From NCBI GenBank assembly GCA_001556025.1, contig LSIB01000173.1, positions 1-23,889 of the forward strand: a stretch of 23,889 nucleotides of DNA, read 5' to 3'. Under the pieces are notes generated by a model. The model was not told the DNA's origin and did not search any database. It saw only the letters and a program-made list of their open reading frames with translations. Both the position numbers and the translations under genes were made by a program. The first letter of the stretch is position 1; each line of letters starts with the position of its first letter. Below are positions 10,442-18,181 of the stretch, piece after piece. The stretch comes from Rhizobiales bacterium CCH3-A5 (lineage in GTDB: Bacteria; Pseudomonadota; Alphaproteobacteria; Rhizobiales; Beijerinckiaceae).

Positions 10442-10705
10442 ATGAAGACGATCATAGGCGTCATGTTCGGCGTCCTGCTTTTCGCCGCCGCGCCCGAATT
10501 CGCCATCGCGCAGGAGGGTTGCCGGGCAGCGCGGGGATCCTGTTCGCAGATGAATGCGGACTGCGAGAAGAAGTGCCAGGCCGGCACCAACCCCAGCGCC
10601 TGCGTCGCGCGCGTCTGCTCGGGTGCAATGACCGGCTGCAAGGCGAACGGCGTCTGGAAATCCGTCCTCAGCCCGGCATGCTGGAAGACGAACAACCGCA
10701 GCTGA
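10442..10705 (+). CDS. small exported eight-cysteine protein, unknown function
   Basis: I do not recognise a family. The product is 87 aa, with a clear signal peptide (basic MK start, hydrophobic core to about residue 18, likely cleavage after AIA at 23). The mature part of about 64 residues contains eight cysteines (27, 34, 41, 45, 54, 59, 66, 80), an even number that could form four disulfides in the periplasm or outside the cell. ATG 10442 has GGGGAG seven bases upstream, better than the in-frame ATG at 10424. It follows the M48 gene by 92 bp on the same strand and meets the next gene tail to tail with 8 bp between stops. Whether it is co-transcribed with the protease is unknown. Confidence 0.75.
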   Translation: MKTIIGVMFGVLLFAAAPEFAIAQEGCRAARGSCSQMNADCEKKCQAGTNPSACVARVCSGAMTGCKANGVWKSVLSPACWKTNNRS

Positions 10706-10713
10706 GCTGTTTC

Positions 10714-11322
10714 TCAGCGCCCGTTGCGCGACCAGTCCAGCGCTTCCTCCAGCCGGTCGTCGCCCCAGAAAACCTCGCCGTCCTCGGTGACGAAGGTCGG
10801 CGCGCCGAAGATGCCGAGCGACTTGGCGTATTCCGTCTCGGCCTTGAGGCGGCCCTTGACCTCCTCGCTGCGCGAGGCGGGGATCGCGACGCCGGGATCG
10901 GCCCCGGCCTGCTTCAGCGCGGCGTGCAGAACCGCCTCCTCGGCGATGTTCCTGCCCTCGCAGAACTGCGCCCGGAACAGCGCCTTCGAGAAGGCCGGCA
11001 TCCAGCCGGCCTCGCGGCCCGCCAGCGCGACGCGCGCCGCGATCAGCGAATTCTGCGGAAAGGTTTCGGGCCTGACGAAGGTCAGGCCGTTGCGGCCGCC
11101 GCGACGCGCCATGTCGCGCCACATATAGCGGCCCTTGTTGGGGTAGAGATTGAAGGGCGAGGTGGTCCAGCCTTGCGCGGCGAAGATAGGCCCGAGCAAA
11201 AACGGGCGCCAGCGCAGAGCGACGCCGGCCTCCTCGGCCAGGGCCTCGATCCGCAGCGCGCTCAGGCAAGAATAGGTCGATGCGAACTCATACCAGAAGT
11301 CCAGCACAGGACGATTCGGCAT
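10714..11322 (-). CDS. 2-hydroxychromene-2-carboxylate isomerase-like DsbA-fold protein
   Basis: A 202-aa protein of the thioredoxin/DsbA superfamily, closest in pattern to 2-hydroxychromene-2-carboxylate isomerase (kappa-class glutathione transferase relatives). The active-site region DFWYEFASTYS has Ser15 where DsbA has a catalytic Cys, as in the isomerases. The cis-proline loop is GIFGAPTFV. FLLGPIFAAQGW and YPNKGRYMWRD are typical of this subgroup. The known reaction of the archetype is a glutathione-dependent step in naphthalene degradation. No aromatic-degradation genes are nearby, so the in vivo substrate here is open. ATG 11322 follows GGAGG by 4 nt. Confidence 0.87.
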   Translation of the reverse strand: MPNRPVLDFWYEFASTYSCLSALRIEALAEEAGVALRWRPFLLGPIFAAQGWTTSPFNLYPNKGRYMWRDMARRGGRNGLTFVRPETFPQNSLIAARVALAGREAGWMPAFSKALFRAQFCEGRNIAEEAVLHAALKQAGADPGVAIPASRSEEVKGRLKAETEYAKSLGIFGAPTFVTEDGEVFWGDDRLEEALDWSRNGR

Positions 11323-11532
11323 TCAGCCTCCAAGTCGGTGGTCTAGAGATTTGAGTCGCGCGAGACGAAGTTTCGGTCTCCCGCCGCGCGACTGCAAGGC
11401 TGGCGACGGGGCTCGCCAGGTCGTGATCGGCCGTCTTCAACAGCCGATCCATCACGGGAAGACGCAAAATCGATCAGAAGGTTCCGATTGCGCCCATTAT
11501 CGGCCTGCGATAGTGCGCCATGATGGTCAAAA

Positions 11533-11553
11533 CACGGCCCCGCGCGGGCCGTG
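11533..11553. other. strong hairpin in the argG leader region
   Basis: CACGGCCC (11533-11540) pairs perfectly with GGGCCGTG (11546-11553) around a 5-nt loop. Read on the minus strand the stem is followed by TTTT, resembling a weak intrinsic terminator for antisense transcription. On the + strand no T-run follows. The rest of the 279-bp gap between the isomerase gene and argG shows no gene or promoter I can support. Confidence 0.4.
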
Positions 11554-11601
11554 CTGTTCTCCCGGCATGATCGCCATGCCACTGCCGCAGGAAGTCCGTT
11601 C

Positions 11602-12834
11602 ATGTCCGAGAAGCGCGTCAAGAAGGTCGTGCTCGCCTATTCCGGCGGGCTGGACACCTCGATCATCCTGAAATGGCTGCAGATCACCTATGGTTGCGAG
11701 GTCGTGACCTTCACCGCCGACCTCGGCCAGGGCGAGGAACTGGGGCCGGCCCGCGACAAGGCGCTGCTGCTCGGCATCAAGCCGGAAAACATCTTCATCG
11801 AGGATCTGCGCGAGGAGTTCGTGCGCGACTACGTCTTCCCGATGTTCCGCGCCAACGCCGCCTATGAGGGCGTCTATCTGCTCGGCACCTCGATCGCGCG
11901 GCCCCTGATCGCCAAGAAGCTGATCGAGATCGCCGAAAAGCTCGGTGCGGACGCCGTGTCCCATGGCGCGACCGGCAAGGGCAACGACCAGGTCCGCTTC
12001 GAGCTGACGGCCTATGCGCTGAAGCCCGAGGTCGTCGTGATTGCGCCCTGGCGCGAATGGGACCTGCGCTCGCGCGAGCAGCTCATCGCCTTCGCCGAGC
12101 AGCACCAAATCCCGATCGCCAAGGACAAGCGCGGCGAGGCCCCGTTCTCGGTCGACGCCAATTTGCTGCACGCCTCGTCCGAGGGGAAGGTGCTGGAAGA
12201 CCCCGCGCAGGAGGTGCCGGACTATGTCTATTCGCGCACGATCTCGCCCGAGGACGCGCCCGACAAGCCGACCTACATCACCATCGACTTCGAGACCGGT
12301 GACGCGACCGCGGTCGACGGCGTCAAGCTCTCGCCCGCCAGCCTGCTGGCCAAGCTCAACGAGCTCGGCCGCGACAACGGCATCGGCCGGCTCGACCTGG
12401 TCGAGAACCGCTTCGTCGGCATGAAGTCGCGCGGCATGTACGAGACGCCCGGCGGCACGATCCTCAGCGTGGCGCATCGCGCCATCGAATCGATCACGCT
12501 CGACCGCGGCGCGGCCCATCTCAAGGACCAGATCATGCCGCAATATGCCGAGCTGATCTATAACGGCTTCTGGTTCTCGCCCGAGCGCGAGATGCTGCAG
12601 GCGCTGATCGACAAGAGCCAGGAGTTCGTCGCCGGCCAGGTCCGCCTCAAGCTCTACAAGGGCGGCGTTCATGTGGTCGGGCGCTCGAGCCCCTACTCGC
12701 TCTACGACCAGGACCTCGTCACCTTCGAGGAAGGCGCGGTCGCCTACGACCACCGCGACGCGGCGGGCTTCATCAGGCTGAACGCGCTCAGGCTCAGGAC
12801 GCTCGGGCAAAGGAAGAAGAAGCTCGGGCTCTGA
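11602..12834 (+). CDS. argG: argininosuccinate synthase
   Basis: Joins citrulline and aspartate using ATP to make argininosuccinate, the penultimate step of arginine synthesis, in the cytoplasm. The 410-aa product has the ATP pyrophosphatase P-loop AYSGGLDTS (residues 12-20), the [14 protein letters not shown] block that binds citrulline and aspartate, and the [15 protein letters not shown]-terminal region. Length matches the usual enzyme of about 400 residues. ATG 11602 (MSEKRVKK) agrees with the family start and has an upstream AGGAAG. An in-frame CTG/ATG extension to 11551 would start inside the leader hairpin and is disfavoured. No other arginine gene is adjacent. Confidence 0.97.
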   Translation: MSEKRVKKVVLAYSGGLDTSIILKWLQITYGCEVVTFTADLGQGEELGPARDKALLLGIKPENIFIEDLREEFVRDYVFPMFRANAAYEGVYLLGTSIARPLIAKKLIEIAEKLGADAVSHGATGKGNDQVRFELTAYALKPEVVVIAPWREWDLRSREQLIAFAEQHQIPIAKDKRGEAPFSVDANLLHASSEGKVLEDPAQEVPDYVYSRTISPEDAPDKPTYITIDFETGDATAVDGVKLSPASLLAKLNELGRDNGIGRLDLVENRFVGMKSRGMYETPGGTILSVAHRAIESITLDRGAAHLKDQIMPQYAELIYNGFWFSPEREMLQALIDKSQEFVAGQVRLKLYKGGVHVVGRSSPYSLYDQDLVTFEEGAVAYDHRDAAGFIRLNALRLRTLGQRKKKLGL

Positions 12835-12846
12835 ACCCTGCGCTCT

Positions 12847-12876
12847 CTGGATTTCCAGCAGGCGCGATCCTATGAT
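12847..12876 (+). promoter_or_regulatory. candidate promoter of the 12915-14491 gene pair
   Basis: A near-consensus -10 TATGAT (12871-12876) has a poor -35-like CTGGAT (12847-12852) 18 bp upstream, in the 80-bp gap after argG. It would start transcription near 12883, giving a leader of about 30 nt. Only the -10 is convincing. Confidence 0.3.
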
Positions 12877-12914
12877 CAGTTGCAAGGACGATCCGGCTGA
12901 GCGGAGAAGGTTCC

Positions 12915-13259
12915 ATGCAGCGTTTCGGCAAGACGAATATTGGTGCGAGACGCAGCGCCAACACGGCGTTTTCGCTCGATCTGGACAGCGCCGGCCGCGC
13001 CTTCGACTCGATCGCCAGTATTCTTGACATTCCCAGCGCCCGCCCGGAGCAGGTAGCGCCGACGAAGCCGGCCAGCGAGCGTTGGCTCGACCTGCTCGAA
13101 GCAGCGGGCACGCCGATAGCGGTCAAGGATCTCGCTGCCCAGGTCTCGTTGCCGACGCAGGAACTGGCGGAAGCGCTGGTGACGGCGGGCGACAGGGGCG
13201 AGGTCTCGTTCCTTCGGGACGCCGAGGGCACGACCTTCGTGCGGCGCGAAAAGCTCTGA
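12915..13259 (+). CDS. uncharacterised small protein with winged-helix-like C-terminus
   Basis: I do not recognise a named family. The 114-aa product has a basic, probably disordered N-terminus (about 1-50). Its C-terminal domain (about 54-114) reads as a winged helix: helix ERWLDLLEAAG, helix AVKDLAAQV, a recognition-like helix from PTQELAEAL, then a beta-wing SFLRDAEGTTFVRR. This is a fold guess from pattern, not a family match. ATG 12915 is preceded by GGAGAAGG. The next gene starts 11 nt after the stop, so the two form one unit. It could be a DNA-binding regulator or a protein-interaction module for the membrane partner. Confidence 0.7.
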   Translation: MQRFGKTNIGARRSANTAFSLDLDSAGRAFDSIASILDIPSARPEQVAPTKPASERWLDLLEAAGTPIAVKDLAAQVSLPTQELAEALVTAGDRGEVSFLRDAEGTTFVRREKL

Positions 13260-13270
13260 GGCGGGCCGCC

Positions 13271-14491
13271 ATGCCTGCGAACCCGATCAGACATTGGTCC
13301 GGGTTCAACCTGTCGGCGCGCATTCTCGACCCCCTGCTGATCGTCGCTATCGCATTCGCGCTGTTCGCGGCCTGGCGGATCGTGCTCATGCCCGGCGGCG
13401 CCTGGCTCATCGTCGCGGCGAGCGGGGCCGCGGTCGGTGCGATCGAACTGCTCGGGCGCTACCCTTACGCGCCGCTGCGCGCCGTCTTTTCCGGCAGCGG
13501 GCTGGTCTATGTCGTGGTCAATGTCCTCGCTTCGGTCGCGGCCTACCATGTCGTCGGCAAGGACGGCTTCCATCTCTTCGCGGCGACGACGCCGCCGGAG
13601 AAGAAGCATCTCTTCGAAATCTTCACCGCAGGCTTCGGAGCGCTGGTCTTCATGCGCTCCTCGGTCTTCAAGACGCGTGTCGGCGACGCCGAAGTTGGCA
13701 TCGGCCCGGCCGCGCTCCTGGATACGCTGCTTCTCAGCGCCGATCGCGGCGTCGATCGGCAGGAGGCCGCCCTGCGCGCGCAGGAGGTCTCCGATCTCCT
13801 GAAAGGCGTCGATCCGGTGCGCGGCGCCAAGCTGCTGGTCGCCTACTGCATCGCACTGATGCAAAACGTCACGACCGACGAGCAGAAGCGACTCGATGAG
13901 AAGATCACGCGGGTCGCGGCCGAAGGTTCTATCGACGAGGCGATCCGGCTCGACCTGATCGCGCTTCATCTGAGCGGCGTTGTCGGCCCTGGTGTGCTCG
14001 AAGCGGCGATCAATGCACTCGGCGAGCGGCTGAAGAACCCGACACAGCCGCAGTCCCAGCAGATGAGCGGAGGCGCTGCGGGGAGTGGCGGCCAAGCTAT
14101 GCCGCAGCCGGCGGCCGCCACGCCGCAGCCGCCGTCTTCGCCGACGCCGGCCGGCAGCGTCGCCATTCCGGTGCCGTCGCCGCTGGATTTGATCAGCGAG
14201 ATCGAAGCGCTGAAGCCGCCGGCGGCTGCCGCCGAGCCCGGCTTCAATTTGGGGCGGCAGCCCGATCCCGAACCGCAACTGGATCTGACGCACGAGACCA
14301 ATCCGGGTCCGGCGGCCGGCGCTGAGCCCATGCCCGCTCCGCCGGACGGATCCGATCGACCGGAGCCCATTGAGCCCAAGCCGGCGCTCGACCCTGGGCC
14401 GATTGTTCAAGCCGATTCCGATCCCGAGCCTGAACGAGCGGCCAAGGCCAGACGACGTCGCCCCGAGCCGCCAAACACGGACAATGCCTGA
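13271..14491 (+). CDS. uncharacterised membrane protein with proline-rich cytoplasmic tail
   Basis: I do not recognise a family. The product is 406 aa. Three hydrophobic segments lie at about 19-39, 44-62 and 75-95, with a possible fourth at 114-130. Next comes a soluble helical region (about 140-255) rich in charged residues. The last 150 residues (about 257-406) are dominated by Pro, Ala, Gln and acidic residues and end in a basic cluster KARRRRPEPP, so the tail is probably disordered. ATG 13271 follows GAGGCGGG by a few bases and lies 11 nt after the small winged-helix-like gene. The layout suggests a membrane-anchored scaffold whose partner is the small protein. An in-frame start at 13082 would overlap the upstream gene by about 180 bp and is rejected. 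Confidence 0.75.
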   Translation: MPANPIRHWSGFNLSARILDPLLIVAIAFALFAAWRIVLMPGGAWLIVAASGAAVGAIELLGRYPYAPLRAVFSGSGLVYVVVNVLASVAAYHVVGKDGFHLFAATTPPEKKHLFEIFTAGFGALVFMRSSVFKTRVGDAEVGIGPAALLDTLLLSADRGVDRQEAALRAQEVSDLLKGVDPVRGAKLLVAYCIALMQNVTTDEQKRLDEKITRVAAEGSIDEAIRLDLIALHLSGVVGPGVLEAAINALGERLKNPTQPQSQQMSGGAAGSGGQAMPQPAAATPQPPSSPTPAGSVAIPVPSPLDLISEIEALKPPAAAAEPGFNLGRQPDPEPQLDLTHETNPGPAAGAEPMPAPPDGSDRPEPIEPKPALDPGPIVQADSDPEPERAAKARRRRPEPPNTDNA

Positions 14492-14629
14492 GGCTTCGGC
14501 GATCCGGCAGATCGCAGGTGAACCAGGTGATTTGGCCGGGGCGTTTCATGAATGGAACTCATCGCGCGGCCAGGCGAACCGCAACCTCTCTGGCGCGTTG
14601 GGATTGGACCCGCAATACGAGTGACCCTC

Positions 14630-14995
14630 ATGCCGCGCCCGACCGCATCTGCCTTGCTGCTTTCGACCCTGCTCGCCGCGCCCGCTCTCGCCCAGACCGC
14701 AGGGCCGACCTCGACCATGCCGCCGGAGAAGCCGGCGACGGGCGAGATCGCCTCCTGCAAGGCTGTGGCACTGGAGCGGTTGGCGGCGCGCGAGCCCGAG
14801 ATCAAGGACATCTACATCGACGAGGACGGGGCGACGATCGCCATCGCCGAGACCAAAATCGAGGAGACCCCCATCACGCGCATCATCATGGGCGAGGCCT
14901 ATCTGCGCACCGACAAATCAGACAAGCCGCGCCGCTTCCTCTGCCTGATCGGCGAGAAGGGGAAGGTGCTGCTGACCTTCTTCACCGCCCGGTGA
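14630..14995 (+). CDS. small exported protein, unknown function
   Basis: A 121-aa product with a signal peptide (MPRP, hydrophobic stretch to about residue 17, likely cleavage after ALA before Gln22). The mature part is mixed alpha/beta with two cysteines (Cys43, Cys105) that could pair in the periplasm. It has a DIYIDEDGATIAIAET strand-rich middle and ends RFLCLIGEKGKVLLTFFTAR. I do not recognise the family. ATG 14630 is chosen because it puts the signal peptide at the N-terminus; a GTG at 14621 would add three residues. The ribosome-binding site is weak. It is convergent with fabI, with only 3 bp between the two stops. Confidence 0.72.
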   Translation: MPRPTASALLLSTLLAAPALAQTAGPTSTMPPEKPATGEIASCKAVALERLAAREPEIKDIYIDEDGATIAIAETKIEETPITRIIMGEAYLRTDKSDKPRRFLCLIGEKGKVLLTFFTAR

Positions 14996-14998
14996 AGG

Positions 14999-15826
14999 TC
15001 AATCCCCGCTGTCGGCGGCGCGCAGGCCCTCAAGCGCCGGCATCGAGGTGATGTTGTAGCCGGCATCGACATGGTGGATGTCGCCGGTGACGCCGCCGGA
15101 GAGATCGCTGAGATAATAGAGCGCCGCCCCGCCGATCTCCTCCAGCGACACGGATTTCCGCAGCGGCGAGTTGGCGCGCTGCCAGGAATACATCGCGCGC
15201 GCATCCGAAATGCCGGCGCCCGCCAGCGTCCGCACCGGACCGGGCGAGAGCGCGTTGACGCGGATGCCGCGCGGGCCGTAATCGGCCGCGAGATAGCGCA
15301 TCGAGGCTTCGAGCGCCGCCTTCGCCACGCCCATGACGTTGTAGTTGGGCATCACCCGGGTCGAGCCGCCATAGGTCAGCGTGATCATGCTGCCGCCATG
15401 TGGCATGCGCTCGGCTGCGCGTTTGGCGGCTTCGGTGAAGGAGAAGCAGGAAATCACCATGGTGCGCGAAAAATTCTCGCGCGAGGTGTCGGCGTACAAT
15501 CCCTTTAGTTCGTTCTTGTCGGAAAAGCCGATGGCGTGGATCAGGAAGTCGAGCGTGTTGCGCTCAGGCTCGCCTCCCCAGGCTGCGTCTATGGCCGCAA
15601 AGGTCGCATCGACCGAGGCGATGTCCTCGACATCGCAGGGGATGACGAGGTCGGAGCCGATGCTCTCGGCGAGCGGCTTGACCCGCTTGCCCAGCGCCTC
15701 GCCCTGATAGGTGAAGGCCATCTGCGCGCCATGGGCGTGAAGCGTCTTCGCGATGCCCCAGGCGATCGAGTTCTGGTTGGCGACGCCCATGACGAGGCCG
15801 CGCTTGTTGTGCATCAGGGGGAGCAT
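14999..15826 (-). CDS. fabI: enoyl-[acyl-carrier-protein] reductase FabI
   Basis: NADH-dependent reduction of trans-2-enoyl-ACP, the last step of each fatty acid elongation cycle. The 275-aa short-chain dehydrogenase-fold protein has the N-terminal nucleotide site GLVMGVANQNSIAWGIA and the FabI active-site block with Tyr152, Tyr162, Met165 and Lys169, equivalent to Tyr146, Tyr156, Met159 and Lys163 in E. coli. The start ATG at 15826 is 15 nt after the stop of vapC module 2; an alternative in-frame ATG at 15814 is possible. No separate promoter is apparent in the 15-nt gap, so transcription should come from upstream (vapB or fabA promoters). The enzyme family is the triclosan target. Confidence 0.96.
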   Translation of the reverse strand: MLPLMHNKRGLVMGVANQNSIAWGIAKTLHAHGAQMAFTYQGEALGKRVKPLAESIGSDLVIPCDVEDIASVDATFAAIDAAWGGEPERNTLDFLIHAIGFSDKNELKGLYADTSRENFSRTMVISCFSFTEAAKRAAERMPHGGSMITLTYGGSTRVMPNYNVMGVAKAALEASMRYLAADYGPRGIRVNALSPGPVRTLAGAGISDARAMYSWQRANSPLRKSVSLEEIGGAALYYLSDLSGGVTGDIHHVDAGYNITSMPALEGLRAADSGD

Positions 15827-15841
15827 GGGACGGCCTTCACA

Positions 15842-16252
15842 TCAGAGATCGGCGAGCGCGTCGCGAAGATCGGTTCGGCTGAAATCGTTGCCGACGAACA
15901 GGATCGCGGCATCGCGTGTCTTGGCGCAGGCATAGGCGAAACAATCGCCCATGTTCAATCCTGCAGGGTGCCGGCCCTTGCCGAAACGAGAAAAGGCGGT
16001 GAGGGCCTCGGCGGCGTGCGCGTCGTCGAGACGTTCGACTGCAATCCCCGAGCGGGTCAGCACATCGCGAACCTCGGCCAGCGCCTCGGCAACCGAGTAG
16101 TTCGCAATGCGTACGATGGCCAGCGCGGTCTCGTAGACGGCAACTGGCGATGTAAAGAACTCCGAGTCGCTCTCAAGGCAGTCCAAGACCCTGTCGGCCA
16201 TTGGCTCGTTGCCGATCAACGCGGTCAGGGCTGATGCGTCGACGAAGATCAT
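15842..16252 (-). CDS. vapC: VapC-like PIN-domain toxin (TA module 2)
   Basis: A 136-aa PIN-domain presumed ribonuclease. The acidic residues are Asp5 in IFVDASAL, Glu41 in PVAVYETALAI, Asp103 in GLNMGDCFAYA and Asp123 in FVGNDF, in the VapC order and spacing. Its start overlaps the antitoxin stop by 4 nt, the usual translational coupling. It belongs to a different VapC subgroup from the toxin at 7003, whose antitoxin is AbrB-like. It stands between fabB/DUF3303 and fabI, on the same strand as the fatty acid genes, with its stop 15 nt from the fabI start. Confidence 0.93.
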   Translation of the reverse strand: MIFVDASALTALIGNEPMADRVLDCLESDSEFFTSPVAVYETALAIVRIANYSVAEALAEVRDVLTRSGIAVERLDDAHAAEALTAFSRFGKGRHPAGLNMGDCFAYACAKTRDAAILFVGNDFSRTDLRDALADL

Positions 16253-16506
16253 TCGTCGCCCGATAGCCAGTCGAAGAACGCCTTGTCCGCCTTCAGCCCG
16301 GTCTTGCCGCGCGCCGCCACGCGATCCTGGATATCGCGAATTTGTTCGCGCAACGGCCGCTTGTCGGCCCGGTCCTGCGTCCGCTCGACCCGCGCTAGCT
16401 TCTCGGCGGCGGCCTCTCGCACTGCATCGGTCAATGTCGCGCCGGTCTTCGCGGCGAGATCGCGCACGATGCGGTCGGTCTCGGGGTCGCGGATATGGAA
16501 CGCCAT
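16249..16506 (-). CDS. vapB: VapB antitoxin, PSK-type transcription factor family (TA module 2)
   Basis: An 85-aa antitoxin. The N-terminal part AFHIRDPETDRIVRDLA followed by TGATLTDAVREAAAEKL is the ribbon-helix-helix arrangement of the VapB/Rv0623-like family. The C-terminal part (about 45-85) is charged and would bind VapC. Two ATGs compete at 16512 and 16506. The ribosome-binding site AAGGAG (16518-16513) abuts the first with no spacing but sits 6 nt from the second, so 16506 is chosen. It overlaps vapC as a coupled pair. A strong operator candidate lies directly upstream (16520-16546). Confidence 0.92.
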   Translation of the reverse strand: MAFHIRDPETDRIVRDLAAKTGATLTDAVREAAAEKLARVERTQDRADKRPLREQIRDIQDRVAARGKTGLKADKAFFDWLSGDE

Positions 16507-16519
16507 AGGCATCTCCTTA

Positions 16520-16546
16520 TCTAGACAATCCGTATACCCGTCTAGA
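16520..16546 (-). promoter_or_regulatory. inverted-repeat operator candidate of vapBC module 2
   Basis: A perfect 7-bp inverted repeat: TCTAGAC (16520-16526) and GTCTAGA (16540-16546), with half-site centres 20 bp apart, about two helical turns on one DNA face. A GTATAC palindrome sits midway (16532-16537) and could serve as the -10 on the minus strand. The right edge is one base from the AAGGAG ribosome-binding site of vapB. The placement fits autorepression by the ribbon-helix-helix antitoxin. Confidence 0.65.
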
Positions 16547-16560
16547 CGCTGCCCGTCACG

Positions 16561-16833
16561 CTACAAATGCTTCTTCACCGCGGCGGCCGTATCCTTCGAG
16601 GCGGCCAGCGGCACGATCTCGAAGCGGGCGAGGTCTCCCCATGCCAACACCCATTCCTGCAGCTTGGTGACGTCGTCGCATTGCATCACCTGGAAGCAGC
16701 GCCCGAAGTCGGCCGAGATCCAGCTGTCGACATAGGTCAGGCCGTCGGGGATCATGCGGCCCTTCTCGTGGAAGCGGGCATAGATCTCCTTCACCCGCGC
16801 CTGGTCGAAATGTTCGATCACCATGAACAGCAT
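16561..16833 (-). CDS. DUF3303-family small protein
   Basis: A 90-aa soluble protein matching the DUF3303 pattern: MLFMVIEHF start, RFHEKGRMIPDGLTYVDSWI, then RCFQVMQCDD and a WVLAWGDLARFEIVPL end. The fold is probably a ferredoxin-like alpha/beta dimer, as in small monooxygenase-like or stress-responsive barrels, but the function is unknown. The start at 16833 is 7 nt past the fabB stop, so it should be co-transcribed and perhaps translationally coupled with fabB. It ends just before the vapB operator. No catalytic residues can be assigned. Confidence 0.85.
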   Translation of the reverse strand: MLFMVIEHFDQARVKEIYARFHEKGRMIPDGLTYVDSWISADFGRCFQVMQCDDVTKLQEWVLAWGDLARFEIVPLAASKDTAAAVKKHL

Positions 16834-16840
16834 GGACGCC

Positions 16841-18067
16841 TCACGCCTCCAGCCGCTTCATCACGATCGTGGCGTTGGTTCCCCCAAAACCGAAAGAGTT
16901 CGAGAGCACGCAGCCCAGGCCCGCATTGTCGATGCGCTTGCGCACGATCGGCATGTCGGCGAAGGCGGGGTCGAGCTCCTCGATATGGGCGCTCTCGCAG
17001 ATGAAGTCGTTGTTGAGCATCAGCAGCGAGTAGATCGCCTCCTGCACGCCGGTCGCGCCGAGCGAATGGCCGGTCAGCGACTTCGTCGCCGAGATCGGCG
17101 GGGATTTTTCGCCGGCGCCAAAAACCTCGCGGATCGCCTCGATTTCCTTGGCGTCGCCGACCGGGGTCGAGGTGCCGTGCGGGTTGATGTAGTCGATCTT
17201 CGCCTTGACGCCTTCCAGCGCCATCTTCATGCAGCGCACCGCGCCCTCGCCGGATGGGGCGACCATGTCGTAGCCGTCCGAGGTCGCGCCATAGCCGACG
17301 ATCTCGCCGTAGATCTTGGCGCCGCGCGCCTTGGCGTGCTCGAGTTCCTCCAGCACGACGACGCCTGCGCCGCCGGCGATGACGAAGCCGTCGCGCTTCA
17401 CGTCATAAGCGCGTGAGGCGGTGGCCGGAGTCTCGTTGAAGTCGGACGACATCGCGCCCATGCCGTCGAACAGGACCGACAGCGTCCAGTCCAGCTCCTC
17501 GCAGCCGCCGGCGAAGATCATGTCCTGCTTGCCCCACTGGATCAGCTCATAGGCGTTGCCGATGCAGTGGTTGGAGGTCGCGCAGGCCGAGGAGATCGAA
17601 TAATTCACGCCCTTGATCTTGAACCACGTCGCCAGCGTGGCGGACGCCGTCGAGGACATGCCCTTGGGCACGGCGAAGGGGCCGACCTTCTTGGACGAGC
17701 CGCTTTCGCGCGCCTTGTCATAGGCGTCGATCAGCGCCCGCGTCGAGGGGCCGCCCGAGCCCATGATGATGCCGGTGCGCTCATGGGAGATTTCTTTCTC
17801 CTCCAGCCCGGCATCGCGGATCGCCTGCTCCATCGCGACCTGGTTCCAGGCCGAGCCGCCGCCATGGAAACGCATGGCGCGCCGATCGAGCACGCTGGCG
17901 GGGTCGAGCGAGGGCACGCCGCCGACGCGGCTGCGAAACCCGTGCTCGGCGAAGTCCGGCACGAAGGAGATGCCAGATTTCGCCTCATGCAGCGAGGCCA
18001 GCACCTCCTGCGTGTTGTTGCCGATGGACGAGACGATGCCCATCCCGGTGACCACAACGCGTCTCAT
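16841..18067 (-). CDS. fabB: 3-oxoacyl-[acyl-carrier-protein] synthase I FabB
   Basis: Condenses malonyl-ACP with acyl-ACP, including the unsaturated cis-3-decenoyl-ACP made by FabA, in the cytoplasm. The 408-aa thiolase-fold enzyme carries the nucleophile Cys162 in [12 protein letters not shown] and the catalytic histidines His297 in NPHGTSTP and His334 in [13 protein letters not shown], with Lys329 nearby. These are within one residue of E. coli FabB (Cys163, His298, His333). ATG 18067 follows GGAG by 8 nt on the minus strand; a longer frame to 18145 is unsupported. It lies 114 bp downstream of fabA and immediately upstream of the DUF3303 gene. Confidence 0.96.
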   Translation of the reverse strand: MRRVVVTGMGIVSSIGNNTQEVLASLHEAKSGISFVPDFAEHGFRSRVGGVPSLDPASVLDRRAMRFHGGGSAWNQVAMEQAIRDAGLEEKEISHERTGIIMGSGGPSTRALIDAYDKARESGSSKKVGPFAVPKGMSSTASATLATWFKIKGVNYSISSACATSNHCIGNAYELIQWGKQDMIFAGGCEELDWTLSVLFDGMGAMSSDFNETPATASRAYDVKRDGFVIAGGAGVVVLEELEHAKARGAKIYGEIVGYGATSDGYDMVAPSGEGAVRCMKMALEGVKAKIDYINPHGTSTPVGDAKEIEAIREVFGAGEKSPPISATKSLTGHSLGATGVQEAIYSLLMLNNDFICESAHIEELDPAFADMPIVRKRIDNAGLGCVLSNSFGFGGTNATIVMKRLEA

Positions 18068-18181
18068 GCTCGCTTCTCCGGCGGTTCTCTGGCGGTGCGA
18101 CCTGCAATGCCGCCCCTGTTCGTCGATCAGGCGCAGATGGACCACGCCGATGGCGAGCGCAAGGCGCGCCCGCGGCTTTGG

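Noticed and set aside
11533..11553. Transcription attenuator of argG
   Set aside because: No T-run follows the stem on the + strand and no competing antiterminator or leader peptide was seen.
11527..12885. 452-codon open frame antisense to argG
   Set aside because: argG is certain by its motifs; the antisense frame has no recognisable domain.
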